A stretch of 16,099 nucleotides of DNA from Phoronis ovalis (lineage: Eukaryota > Phoronida > Phoronidae): positions 1-16,099 of the forward strand of contig JAOXYB010024925.1 of the NCBI GenBank assembly GCA_028565635.1, written 5' to 3'. This document shows positions 8,001-15,902 of this stretch, piece by piece (the stretch's first letter is position 1; each line of letters starts with the position of its first letter). The position numbers were made by a program, and so were the translations under genes. The notes under the pieces were generated by a model. That model saw only the letters and a program-made list of their open reading frames with translations. It made no database searches and was not told the DNA's origin.

Positions 8001-11000
8001 TGGACAGCTTGCAGCTGATTTAATCATCTCTTCGTTATGGATGGACAGAATCGGGTATTTTTATGATGACAGTTTATTACCGGTTGCTGGAAATGATCCA
8101 TTTTATACTGGGAATCCGTCCACGATGTGTAAACTTGTGACAAGTTGTGAGAGTAAGAGTAGCTTCAAAGTTTTTTTTAGGATCTAAAGAAAAGCACTAT
8201 ACAATGCATACTTTTGATTAGATATATGCTACATAGATATGTAATTATTAGTTATTGTTTTATAATACTCCTTGTTTTGATGTTTGTAATTAATGCTGCA
8301 CTGTGTACATTTATTAAAATCAGTGTGTAATGGCAAATATGTGAGATAAACATCAACACCTGTTCACATGTACATACTGTCCTTGTGGGTGAAAGTATGG
8401 CAAGAAATGTTTGTTAACTTTGTAAAGTTTTTTTGACAGCTGAATAATGTGTACTATTAATGTTTGAGATTTTACGTAATATAAACAAGTAGTATTGATG
8501 AAAGAACATGTTACCTTGCTTTCATTGATTGCTATATCATATTATATTTTTTCAGTGTATGAAGCTACTGATGCCAAAGTTATGGTCATTCAACAAAGAG
8601 CTCCCTTTGTTAAGGTAACTGTTAATGAATTTTTGCTTGATGCATTATATTTATGTGCATAGAATTAGTTATGGCAGCTACAAATATAAATCTTCAAGAG
8701 ATTTAAGCTGCTGGTCCTTCCTTGTGTCAAGTTTGTAATAAAATTCAGAGTCAAGTTTAATTGAAAATCTTGGAAAGGATTTTGCTGGAGTAAAAAAAAT
8801 TAACAAAAAGTGTCTTGTGATACAACATTTAGTTTTTATTTTAAAAATCAATGTGCACTTCCTTAATACCTTTATTGTGATTTGGTACATTTACCAATTT
8901 TAATTGGCTTTTGGGTTAATTGGGTAACTTGTTTCAAGTTTATTCTGTACGTCATTTGGATTGTATACTTTATCAGATATGTACTCACAAGGTGGCGCTG
9001 CTGCTATAAGTCATTTCAAAAGATTCGGTATACAGGCAACACCAAAAAGAAACCTTGCTTAACAAGTGCAACCACTTCGAATTTTGGCATTTTCACTTTT
9101 AATTTTTTTAATACACCCTGTTTAACAGGTAAGACTGCTTTTGCCTACTTCTTTTAAAATAAAAATGAAATGGAAAACAGCCCAATCGACTCAGTTTTTA
9201 AATCAGGGCTATCACCCGTTGAACATTTGTCTTTTTGGTGTTGCCATATTAAAACTTACTATATATATAAATGGTCATTTTATTTAACTAATTTTGACAT
9301 ACTAATTAGCTTAACATCAATAATTTAGCTGCCTTCTCATTACATTTCAAGGTCATTAACTTTTTAAACTATATGTCTTATAATGATATGATTAAAATTA
9401 ATTAAACTTTAAGGGTAAACGAAAGCAATTCAGGCAGAAGTTGATTGATTGGATCAAAGAAAAACAGTTTGAACATGTAATTGTGTTAGCAAGCAGCTAT
9501 GCACATGAAAGACTGGACAAGCAAATGATTGGGTAACTGTTTGCAGCTGGATTTGGATTGCTTTACATGAACATAGTAGAGATAAAAAATTCGAAAAATA
9601 TTAGGATTTAATTGAACAAGAAAATATTCTCTGATACTTTCTGGGAAAGACATAATTTATTTTAACCTGCTGAATGTCGATAAAGGTCAGTTACGATTGG
9701 TAGGAACTGGCTGTTTTCATTATTGTAAATTTAGGTTGAAAACTTCATATAAATAAAAACAGACATATATCCAGGAAGTTATAACTATGTATCAACATGT
9801 TGCTTACAATGTAAACAGTAGCAATGTAATTTACCACCCGATTTCCATGCATTTAACTAGCTTTGTTTATTTGTTCATATTTGCAGGTCACAGTTAAGGT
9901 ACTTCGTCACACCTAAACTTGATCAACAAGTAGGCTCGTTCTTAAAGGAAAACTTAAAATGGCTGGAACTTGAGAAGCGGCAAGCTTTTCCTGCGCCTGC
10001 CTCACCTAGGTTAAATAACGTTACAGAAGATGGAAGTCTGTATATTCCTGGGGGTGGTATTACCAAATCGTTCTTTGAACAATGGTAAGTTATGCAATCA
10101 AAAAAATTCTATTTCTTTATGTGTTAAAAGCACAAGGACATATCCTGGATTCTTTGCAGTGATCTCGGAGAATTATTTTGGGACATGTTTTTAACCCATT
10201 TCAGTGCTCCCCTTACAATGTTATTCAGTGAATCGGCTAGAGAAAAATTGTGATATGTAGTTACATGTTAGTAAAGGGTTCATATCCCAGTAACATTGCT
10301 AATCAAGTTCCCGGGATCAAGTTACTTACTATTTACCCCCGCTTCAAAGAATTTTACTTTGCATGCATGTCTGACAAAGGAAAACAAAATGACGCGTGTC
10401 TCCTTGACAACAATGAACTGTCTAGATTTACTCCAGTATCACAAAATTGCCCTTTAAAGCCCATTTCTGCATAATAGTAAGGATTATAGTAGGTAGTACT
10501 GTGTAACGTTGTGAGGAGCCCTGTTTAAGGAAGGCTGGATCTTCGGATCTGCCTAAAGCACTTACATACAGTAATGTACTGAATTAATGCCAAAATGTCC
10601 GTCAAGTTTTGCATTTGCTTCTCACCATTGACAATGATTTGCTAACAGGACCAAGACCAGGATATAACATTGACAATGATTTGCTAACAGGACCAAGACC
10701 AGGATATAACACTAACTATAATTTGTTAACAGGATCAAGACCAGGATATAACATTGACAATGATTTTCTAACAGGACCAAGACCAGGGTATCACATTGAC
10801 AATGATTTTCTAACAGGACCAAGACTAGGATATAACACTAACTATAATTTGTTAACAGGATCAAGACCAGGATATAACATTGACAATGATTTGCCAACAG
10901 GACCAAGACCAGGATATAACACTGATAGTGATTTTGCTAACAGGATCAAGACTAGGATGTAACACTGACAATGATTTGCTAACAGGACTAAGACCAGAAT

Positions 11001-11605
11001 ATAACATTGATTTTGTTTCAGTTGTGAGGAAGACATAACTGCTGCAGTGGTATTAGTGTTTTGCTCAGAAGGTGATAATGCGCCAGAAGCTATCACATTA
11101 GCAACATATCTTAATGAATGGCTGAATCTCGTAGACTTAGAAGTAAGTTGCAAAGATCATGTTACAGTATAGTTACATAGAAATATTTAGTGATTGAAGC
11201 AGTTGTACTTTAGTTTGTTGCATTCAGCTGATTGCTTACTCAGGACAAAGTAATTCCCTATGCTAATGAATGAATTAGAGTTGTGGGATTGACATAAATT
11301 CTGGGATCCATTGAGCTCATTTCACTGCGCCACCTGGTGCAATCCATTGGTATGAGAGGGTTCAAAAGAAAAATGAATGATGTTACAGTATCTTGTTTTA
11401 TAAGACATATATCCAGCGATTCTCTCTATAGCCAGAACTTCTTCTATCTATTAATTAAATGAACTTGCAACACTATAAATTCAGTAATTTCTAACTCTTT
11501 CAGCACCTGGCAAAGCAAGGCAACCCTCAGTTATCTACTGGCTGGAGAATTCCAAATTCATGGCGACTTAATTATGGAAGTACATTTGATAAGACAATCT
11601 TCTAG
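5042..11605 (+). CDS. Proteasome assembly chaperone 2 (PSMG2/PAC2), seven coding exons
   Basis: The coding sequence joins 5042-5098, 7978-8152, 8556-8614, 9414-9532, 9887-10084, 11022-11142 and 11504-11605. That is 831 bases, 276 residues plus stop, close to the roughly 264 residues of the human protein. All introns have GT/AG ends and every phase joins without a frame break. Hallmarks of the family are the MFV start, PAVSVGNVGQLA (residues 20-31), DLIIS, GYFYDDSLLP, HVIVLASS (near 118-125), IPGGGITK (190-197), SEGDNAPEA and YLNEWL, and the IPNSWR motif near the end. PAC2 pairs with PAC1 (PSMG1); the dimer sits on the alpha ring during 20S proteasome assembly and prevents off-pathway alpha-ring dimers. 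The C-terminus is short and hydrophobic (DKTIF). Chaperone tails of this family dock in alpha-ring pockets; whether this tail does is inference. The gene converges on VAP. Confidence 0.95.
5371..5466 (+). repeat. Degenerate 30-37 base tandem repeat
   Basis: Three neighbouring units begin TCAAAAA and continue with CCAGATCC, CTGGATCC or TGGATCT and, in two of them, GCTAAT (starting near 5373, 5404 and 5442). A more diverged AAAACCAGAT...AACTAATTTT copy lies at 5208-5242. Units are poorly conserved, so this is an old array or part of a decayed element. Confidence 0.45.
5727..6170. mobile_element. Non-autonomous Mutator-like TIR element (MITE), 444 bases
   Basis: The ends are long inverted repeats: 5731-5786 matches the complement of 6111-6166 at 54 of 56 positions. 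The element is flanked by a perfect 9-base direct repeat TAAAATATA (5718-5726 and 6171-6179), read as the target-site duplication. Nine bases is typical of the Mutator/MuDR superfamily; hAT gives 8. Each terminal repeat holds two copies of GGCTAAACGTCCGG around a near-perfect GTCCGGTTACCGGAC palindrome, a plausible array of transposase-binding sites. No transposase is encoded, so it depended on an autonomous relative. A (TTAC)n tract sits inside at 5823-5836. The almost identical ends and intact duplication suggest a fairly recent insertion. Confidence 0.88.
6366..6610 (+). repeat. Irregular repeat of TACCCTGTNGTAAATA
   Basis: Six related strings occur at about 6366, 6410, 6442, 6475, 6530 and 6593 (for example TACCCTGTTGTAAATAG, TACCCTGTCATAAATTC, TACCCCGTGGTAAATAAG). 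Spacing varies from 32 to 63 bases, so this is a decayed minisatellite or a cluster of binding-site-like motifs within intron 1 of PSMG2. Confidence 0.45.
7978..8152 (+). CDS. PSMG2 coding exon 2 (residues 20-77)
   Basis: The acceptor TTTAATTTGTAG ends at 7977 and the donor GTAAGA starts at 8153. The exon encodes PAVSVGNVGQLAADLIIS and GYFYDDSLLPVAGNDPF, the most conserved part of the family. The frame opens with CCA (Pro) at 7978. The GTG at 7984 is an internal valine, not a start. The end is split after the first base of a codon. Confidence 0.95.
8153..8555 (+). other. PSMG2 intron 2
   Basis: The 403-base intron runs from GTAAGA to TTTTTTCAG. It is AT-rich and holds no feature I can name. 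Confidence 0.9.
8556..8614 (+). CDS. PSMG2 coding exon 3 (residues 78-97)
   Basis: A TTTTTTCAG acceptor ends at 8555 and a GTAACT donor starts at 8615. This 59-base exon completes the split codon and encodes YEATDAKVMVIQQRAPFVK. This is the beta strand region equivalent to the VALQLRS segment of vertebrate PAC2. It ends in phase 0. Confidence 0.9.
8615..9413 (+). other. PSMG2 intron 3
   Basis: The 799-base intron has a GTAACT donor and an unusually weak acceptor (ATTAAACTTTAAG). A 91-codon plus-strand frame at 8882-9157 is rich in Phe, Ile and Tyr, as expected of AT-rich non-coding DNA, and has no recognisable domain. Confidence 0.85.
9414..9532 (+). CDS. PSMG2 coding exon 4 (residues 98-136)
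   Basis: The acceptor is AAG at 9411-9413, a weak one with few pyrimidines (ACTTTAAG), and the donor GTAACT starts at 9533. The exon encodes KLIDWIKEKQFEHVIVLASS and ends YAHERLDKQMI, matching the helix-strand unit with the conserved VIVLSS of the family. It ends after two bases of a glycine codon. Confidence 0.9.
9533..9886 (+). other. PSMG2 intron 4
   Basis: The 354-base intron runs from GTAACT to TTGCAG. Nothing notable is seen. Confidence 0.88.
9887..10084 (+). CDS. PSMG2 coding exon 5 (residues 137-202)
   Basis: The acceptor TTGCAG ends at 9886 and a perfect GTAAGT donor starts at 10085. After completing Gly137 the exon reads SQLRYFVTPKL, a charged helix, a proline/alanine-rich loop and then LYIPGGGITK. 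The triple glycine is a family signature. It ends after two bases of a cysteine codon. Confidence 0.93.
10085..11021 (+). other. PSMG2 intron 5
   Basis: The 937-base intron runs from GTAAGT to TTTCAG. Its first 540 bases show no feature; the rest is the 42-base minisatellite. Confidence 0.9.
10627..11010 (+). repeat. 42-base minisatellite with a three-unit higher-order pattern
   Basis: Nine full units plus the first bases of a tenth, each beginning ATTGACAATGATTTGC or a variant and ending AGGATATAAC. Unit boundaries are 10627, 10669, 10711, 10753, 10795, 10837, 10879, 10921 and 10964. Units 3 and 6 are identical to each other and differ together from the rest (ACTAACTATAATTTGTT...), so the array is organised as A-A-B, A-A-B, A-C-A: three 126-base super-units. 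Unit 8 has one extra base. Because 42 is divisible by three, one frame stays open (14-residue periods, TGPRPGYN), but this lies inside an intron and is not evidence of coding. Confidence 0.95.
11022..11142 (+). CDS. PSMG2 coding exon 6 (residues 203-243)
   Basis: The acceptor GATTTTGTTTCAG ends at 11021 and a GTAAGT donor starts at 11143. The exon encodes CCEEDITAAVVLVFCSEGDN and ATYLNEWLNLVDLE, matching the conserved SEGDN and YLNEWL. The minisatellite of intron 5 stops only about 11 bases before it. Confidence 0.94.
11143..11503 (+). other. PSMG2 intron 6
   Basis: The 361-base intron runs from GTAAGT to CTCTTTCAG. No other feature is seen. Confidence 0.9.
11504..11605 (+). CDS. PSMG2 coding exon 7 (residues 244-276) and stop
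   Basis: A pyrimidine-rich tract (TTTCTAACTCTTTCAG) ends at 11503. The exon encodes STGWRIPNSWRLNYGSTFDK and stops at TAG 11603-11605. The W-x-IP-SWR motif is diagnostic of PAC2. The last residues, TIF, replace the ALF-type end of vertebrate homologues. Confidence 0.94.
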   Translation, partial: HLAKQGNPQLSTGWRIPNSWRLNYGSTFDKTIF

Positions 11606-12057
11606 TGGTGCATATTTTTACATTACACACCTTATGTTGAAGCTGTCTCATATTTCCTCAAATAGTGAAAATCAATGTCAGAATGAAAAGAAACTAGAAA
11701 CGCAGATGATTAAAATAAGGAAATTGTTTCAATTTATTTTACAAGTTATGGTACATTGCTTTAAAAAGTCGTGTAAACGATGTATAAAGCTACATTATTC
11801 AACCGAATACATCAGTACATTGATTTTACAGCATTTCCTTTTAAGCACAAAGTGTGGAGTCACAAATAAAAAGGTGAATTCATACAGCCACCTGCATGTT
11901 AACCTGGAATATGCCTATATGCTCTTGTAATACATGTGTGATTCACAGCTTCTCTATGACACACCAGACAACTAAATGTAACTCAATAAGATTAACATTT
12001 TATGTAACTGACAAGAGTTTAATGCACAAATTGTAGATCTAATGAAAACTGAATAAA
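11606..12057 (+). other. PSMG2 3' UTR
   Basis: This is non-coding sequence after the TAG. Candidate poly(A) signals AATAAA occur at 11865-11870 and 12052-12057. A 118-codon open frame at 11574-11930 overlaps the end of the coding region in another frame and has no recognisable content. Confidence 0.6.
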
Positions 12058-13677
12058 TTACAACTCTCTGCTCACTATTGCTCCATTCAAATGTATGTGA
12101 TTTAGTATTCAAGTATTTAAGGTACTTCAGATTGCAAAGTGAGAAAGTCAAGAAAACAGTTAAATATATTTAGTTTGTGTTTTAGCTTTTATATAAATTA
12201 AGTTCTGTTTTCATCTAAATACACTATGTTAAAAACTTGAACCAAAAATGTAAAAAGAACATCTCATACAATACCACAGTAACAACAAATGTCACTCCAT
12301 TCGTTACTTTTTAATTCGTCATACATGTAAAACAGTCCTCATAAGATTTTAATCCAGAAATACAATATAACTACAGCACTGCGCTCAATCTTCAAAAATA
12401 TTTACAACATTTCAATAGTATTTGATTACATTAATGTTAGTATATTACAACATATTTGTAACCCTCTCCCATAGCTAAACGTTATTTGGCAAGCCAAAGG
12501 AAATATTGAGATAAAAGTTAATTTTAGCTACTGCATCTAATAGGATATATGCTACATACAGCTACTATTACTGAAAAGTACTGCAAACAGGAACTAGTGG
12601 TCTACAAGTTTCTGTATAAAAGGCTCTTCATTAGGTTATATACAAGTATAAACAGTACTGTGCTAGATAACATGAAATCATTTTTAATATAAACTTCGCA
12701 TTAATTTTGGACCAGACCTACATTAACATTCAAAGGGAACAAAGTATATGACTGTGTTGGAATCTAACATTGCAAACCTCTAGGTCTATTTTCCTATATT
12801 TCGAATTTATTCAAAGGCTGTTGCTGGTTTCAGATATTTTGCTCACACTAAGGTAGTGGTACTAAATTTTCATCATTTCACAATTCAACGAAAAACTCTC
12901 CTATTTGCTTTACTTAACATTTTAGACAAATATCGTTTCCTGTGTCTATCTGTTGCCATTTATATATCTTGAAAAAATATGGCACAGTAGGCTATTTCTT
13001 TTGTTTACAATGGGAATACATGAATTTGATCCTAAATCAACCTGGATTGTGTTAGTGCCAAGGACAAAATAATAAATTACATTTCTGAATAGATGCAACA
13101 ACAGTTCATAGCATTTCAACCTGTACAGTTTCACAGTTATCATAATGATACAAGTCACTGACCGATACATAACCAGACAATCTTGAGATGTTACATTTAT
13201 TGTAGGCTTTATAGTTAAGTTAAGAAAATGACTAAAATCATTATGATTGATAAGATCGTCCATAATAAGCCTAGGTGTACATTCAGTACACACATGTACT
13301 TAATACGAAATAACAAGAAATAGTTTCTCAAAGCGTCCACTGGGCACTGTGCATGCAGATGCACTGTGCCAGTCCTTGGCACATTCTGCAATTTTTGTTC
13401 AAGTTTCTTTTAAATCACACAATCATAAATAGTTAAATATACAACTTCAAACGGCAATTGGTCGACTGTCCATATTGATCGAAACTGAGTTGCACTAAAA
13501 TCTAAAACTGAATTATAACAGGCAGAGAATTATCAAACTTATTTGGATGTCCAAATGTCGTAAAATTTTGAGAATGACAGTTTTTTAAAACGGACAAACT
13601 CATCCGATAGCATTCTATCCATCGTAACTGTTACCATCTGGATTTCTTTTCTGATATTTCTAGTTCGCTTATTGAGT
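12058..13677 (-). other. VAP 3' UTR and convergent intergenic region
   Basis: No protein-like frame is recognised. A 115-codon minus-strand frame at 12946-13293 lacks any domain. The region downstream of the VAP stop codon is probably its long 3' UTR. Minus-strand AATAAA signals appear as TTTATT at 13196-13201 and 12806-12811. Where the two convergent transcripts end, and whether they overlap, cannot be read from sequence alone. Confidence 0.45.
13343..13370 (-). other. Hairpin in the VAP 3' UTR region
   Basis: GGCACTGTGCAT (13343-13354) pairs with ATGCACTGTGCC (13359-13370) with one mismatch around a four-base loop GCAG. A further CACT/AGT pairing past a bulged G is possible. It could be a structured UTR element; the stem is too short on its own to call a microRNA precursor. 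Confidence 0.35.
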
Positions 13678-13866
13678 TCACAACATGATTTTCCCTAGGA
13701 TTAATCCAAGCGTGATAGCAATGACTAAGAAGAGAATGTGTGGCATTTGGAACAATGAGCTAAGACTTAACTCCCCTTGTTTTTCTTCAGCTCGCCTTGA
13801 CGACGCAGGAGTGGTTGTTGACACCGAGTCTGACACAGCTAACTTGCGTAGCCTCACACCTTCTTC
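13678..13866 (-). CDS. VAP last coding exon: tail anchor
   Basis: A TTCCTACAG acceptor (reading from 13875 down to 13867) leads into EEGVRLRKLAVSDS, a Ser/Thr-rich spacer, a charged RRAEEKQGE stretch, then about 20 hydrophobic residues and stop (TGA, 13680-13678). There are 62 residues. The anchor carries GLILG, a GxxxG motif. The membrane segment is at the extreme C-terminus, as needed for post-translational tail-anchored insertion. Confidence 0.93.
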   Translation of the reverse strand, partial: EEGVRLRKLAVSDSVSTTTPASSRRAEEKQGELSLSSLFQMPHILFLVIAITLGLILGKIML

Positions 13867-15477
13867 CTGTAGGAAGCAATTCACACAAACAATTAATAGG
13901 AGTTGAACCAAACGATATATGAATATTCTAATCAATTTGAAGCTATTAGCCAAATGTCAGCTTCAGTACTGGATTATCGCAATGTACCCCGATGTATGCA
14001 GCTAAACAATCAAATGGATTTGAGCTAAAATCAGAAATTGAACTGTTTCGTCTGTCAGAATAGAGAGTTACATCTATGATCAAGAGATGCTCAGCTTTGA
14101 TAATAACAAGTTCCAAGGCTCAATCAAGTTTAAAAGACCAGTTTGATTAAAAGCCTTTCATGTTCAAAGGTTTACAAACTTATTAAACATTTGTTCCAAT
14201 CTACAAATGCTAAATCTTTGTTTATATCTGTATTTTTTAAATGTTTCAAATGAGTTTTTTAATAAGCTTAATATTTATAGTCATGCATAACTAATTTTAC
14301 ATGCTATAAATGTGGAAATCGGTTATTGATTGTCGATATTGCAAAGAGAGCATGAAAATTGTTTGCCATGAACTTGTAGCAAGCTTTCACACAGGAAACA
14401 AGTAAGAATCAAAGCATTTTTCTAAGCACAGAAAGTACACGGATTGCAAAAATTAAGGTGGAGAGGAACCTGCAAACACGCCAGATGAGCACGACAAATA
14501 AAGAATTAGAGAATTATTACAGAGTCAAAGGATGCTACATGCAGATGATCAATAAAGGTCATCTTCCAAAAGCTACAAACTTGCTAAACCTGAAAGTTAA
14601 GCCAAGAGCCATTTCTGGTTAACAGTTCAGAGATATGGTTTAATGGTCTCTATCACACTACAACAAGGCTACAACATGATTTCAGGGTGTCATTAAACCA
14701 GAAATGGCCAATGGCTGACATAAAATGGTGTTTGAAAGATAGCATGCCATAATATTAAGGTGAAAGTAAAATGAAAACTGTGGCATATATTTGATTGTCA
14801 GAGTACAGCATTCACCCCAAAACGTGTCAGCATTTGTAGTTGACAGAGAACATCAACCCACCTTCAGTTTTGAATTTTCATGTCGTAATTCACGCATTTC
14901 ACTTTGAAGACGTTGACATTCGTCAGCAATTTTCTTAACCTCGGACTCGACATTATTCGCCTGTGAAACAGATAAGCAGATAAAATTCAAACCAAACTCA
15001 AAAGTTCACATTTAAACAAAAAAACATTACTTTCACTTGTTTTTAAATGTATACCCTGCTGAACTCTAAAATGTTGGCCAGGGTAAACGTGGGATGACAT
15101 TCTCGTGATGTTGATTTTAACTATGATGATCACAGCCTTATAACAGAGCTATAAAACTTAAAAAAGTGTGCACACTGAAATTACAAACAGCAACTCGCCA
15201 CGCATTGCTTGTAAATAACATGATAACAAGCTCTTGAAGACATGCTATGGATTAATGCTCAACATGAACATAAACTGCATTGCAATTGTTGACTTTTTTC
15301 TTCTCTGAAATGCAAGTTCCTATACAGCAAGAATAATTAAGATCATGCAGTGAGGTGCTGGTCAGGTACCTTTGGAGTTGACATTACTGGTGATGTCTGT
15401 CTGTCCGGCGTGGGCTGTTTGGTTACGTTAGTTGTATTATTGTCATCTACGCTTGCATTGGACACATCAAGGTTATT
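13678..15477 (-). CDS. VAMP-associated protein (VAPA/VAPB type), C-terminal half
   Basis: Three exons join in phase 0: 15477-15370, 14960-14862 and 13866-13678, giving 131 residues before TGA. They encode in order an Asn/Thr/Pro-rich linker, a coiled coil and a C-terminal membrane anchor, the standard second half of VAP proteins. VAPs are tail-anchored in the ER. Their N-terminal MSP domain binds FFAT motifs of lipid-transfer and tethering proteins at membrane contact sites. The coiled coil has VESEVKKIADECQRLQSEM, close to the vertebrate VKK.(M)EECKRLQ segment. The next exon has EEGVRLRKLA, like EEDGLRMRK. The anchor ends LVIAITLGLILGKIML, keeping the GxxxG dimer motif and the GK-I-x-L ending. 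The MSP domain and start codon are outside the window to the right, so the gene is cut by the window edge, not broken. Confidence 0.92.
13867..14861 (-). other. VAP intron before the anchor exon
   Basis: This 995-base intron is AT-rich. It contains an imperfect inverted repeat (14601-14622 with 14694-14715) and nothing else I can name. Confidence 0.8.
14601..14715. repeat. Imperfect inverted repeat, 22-base arms
   Basis: GCCAAGAGCCATTTCTGGTTAA-type sequence (14601-14622) is complementary to 14694-14715 at about 18 of 22 positions, with GCCATTTCTGGTT perfect. The arms are separated by 71 bases. No direct-repeat duplication flanks it clearly, so it may be a small decayed foldback element. Confidence 0.45.
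14862..14960 (-). CDS. VAP coiled-coil exon
   Basis: The acceptor TTTCACAG (14968-14961) and donor GTGGGT (14861 downward) frame a 99-base exon of 33 codons, phase 0 at both ends. It reads ANNVESEVKKIADECQRLQ and ends in HENSKLK, with heptad-spaced hydrophobics (V, I, C, L, M, L). VAP coiled coils mediate dimerisation. Confidence 0.9.
14961..15369 (-). other. VAP intron between linker and coiled-coil exons
   Basis: The 409-base intron runs from GTACCT to TTTCACAG on the minus strand. Nothing notable is seen. Confidence 0.8.
15370..15477 (-). CDS. VAP linker exon
   Basis: The acceptor TTATTACAG ends at 15478 and the donor GTACCT starts at 15369. The 108-base exon is phase 0 at both ends (36 codons) and encodes an Asn/Thr/Ser/Pro-rich unstructured segment (NNLDVSNASVDDNNTTN, then TPDRQTSPVM). 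The conservation of this linker is low in the family. The call rests on splice sites, phase and position before the coiled-coil exon. Confidence 0.8.
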
Positions 15478-15497
15478 CTGTAATAAATTAGTTCACA

Positions 15498-15762
15498 GTA
15501 GAATAGAGCCCTTTCTAATTACAGTACAGAACAGTACAGTACAGTAGGGTCCTTTCTAATAACAGTACAGTACAGTACAGTACAGTACAGTAGGGTCCTT
15601 TCTAATAACAGTACATTACAGTACAGTACAGTACAGTACAGTACAGTACAGTAGGGTCCTTTCTAATAACAGTACATTACAGTACATTACAGTACAGTAC
15701 AGTACAGTAGGGTCCTTTCTAATAACAATACAGTACAGTACAGTAGGGTCCTCTCTAATTAA
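15498..15762. repeat. Compound minisatellite with an ACAGT pentanucleotide core
   Basis: Six units begin GTAG(GG)TCCTTTCTAAT or a close variant, at 15498, 15544, 15590, 15651, 15707 and 15743. Between them lie variable runs of ACAGT (some ACATT). Unit lengths are 46, 46, 61, 56 and 36 bases. They all differ by multiples of five, showing that the pentanucleotide expands and contracts inside a larger repeat. The array lies in the VAP intron, about 20 bases from the acceptor of the linker exon. Confidence 0.93.
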
Positions 15763-15902
15763 ACGATTTATATTTGACCAACCCAGCATTGCTCCAGTTC
15801 AAAACATTTTTTGTGAATAAATTGGTTTTAACTACAGAATTTATTTTAGCTGTAGTGAATGCTACACTATCTCATAAATCTCTTAATTTACCTGCGATTG
15901 AT
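15763..15902. other. Spacer between the two repeats, VAP intron
   Basis: AT-rich sequence, presumably still VAP intron. No exon of the MSP domain is recognised. Confidence 0.5.

Noticed and set aside
7984-8187. Separate 67-residue protein starting at GTG
   Set aside because: The GTG is an internal valine of PSMG2 exon 2, and the frame past 8153 is intron.
10609-10962. 117-codon frame with 14-residue repeats
   Set aside because: It is the minisatellite read in the one frame left open because 42 is divisible by three. It lies within a PSMG2 intron and is closed soon after a one-base insertion in unit 8.
10627-11010. CRISPR-like array
   Set aside because: The units are contiguous without unique spacers, the genes around are spliced eukaryotic genes, and no Cas proteins occur.
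10842-11153. 103-codon minus-strand frame
   Set aside because: It is antisense to the minisatellite and to PSMG2 exon 6; the length comes from the repeat.
11574-11930. 118-codon plus-strand frame
   Set aside because: It overlaps the end of PSMG2 in another frame and continues in its 3' UTR. Composition is that of AT-rich DNA and no domain is seen.
12946-13293. 115-codon minus-strand frame
   Set aside because: It lies in the probable VAP 3' UTR and has no domain, no splice support and no recognisable similarity.
13685-13906. 73-codon plus-strand frame
   Set aside because: It is antisense to the VAP anchor exon, which is clearly the coding strand.
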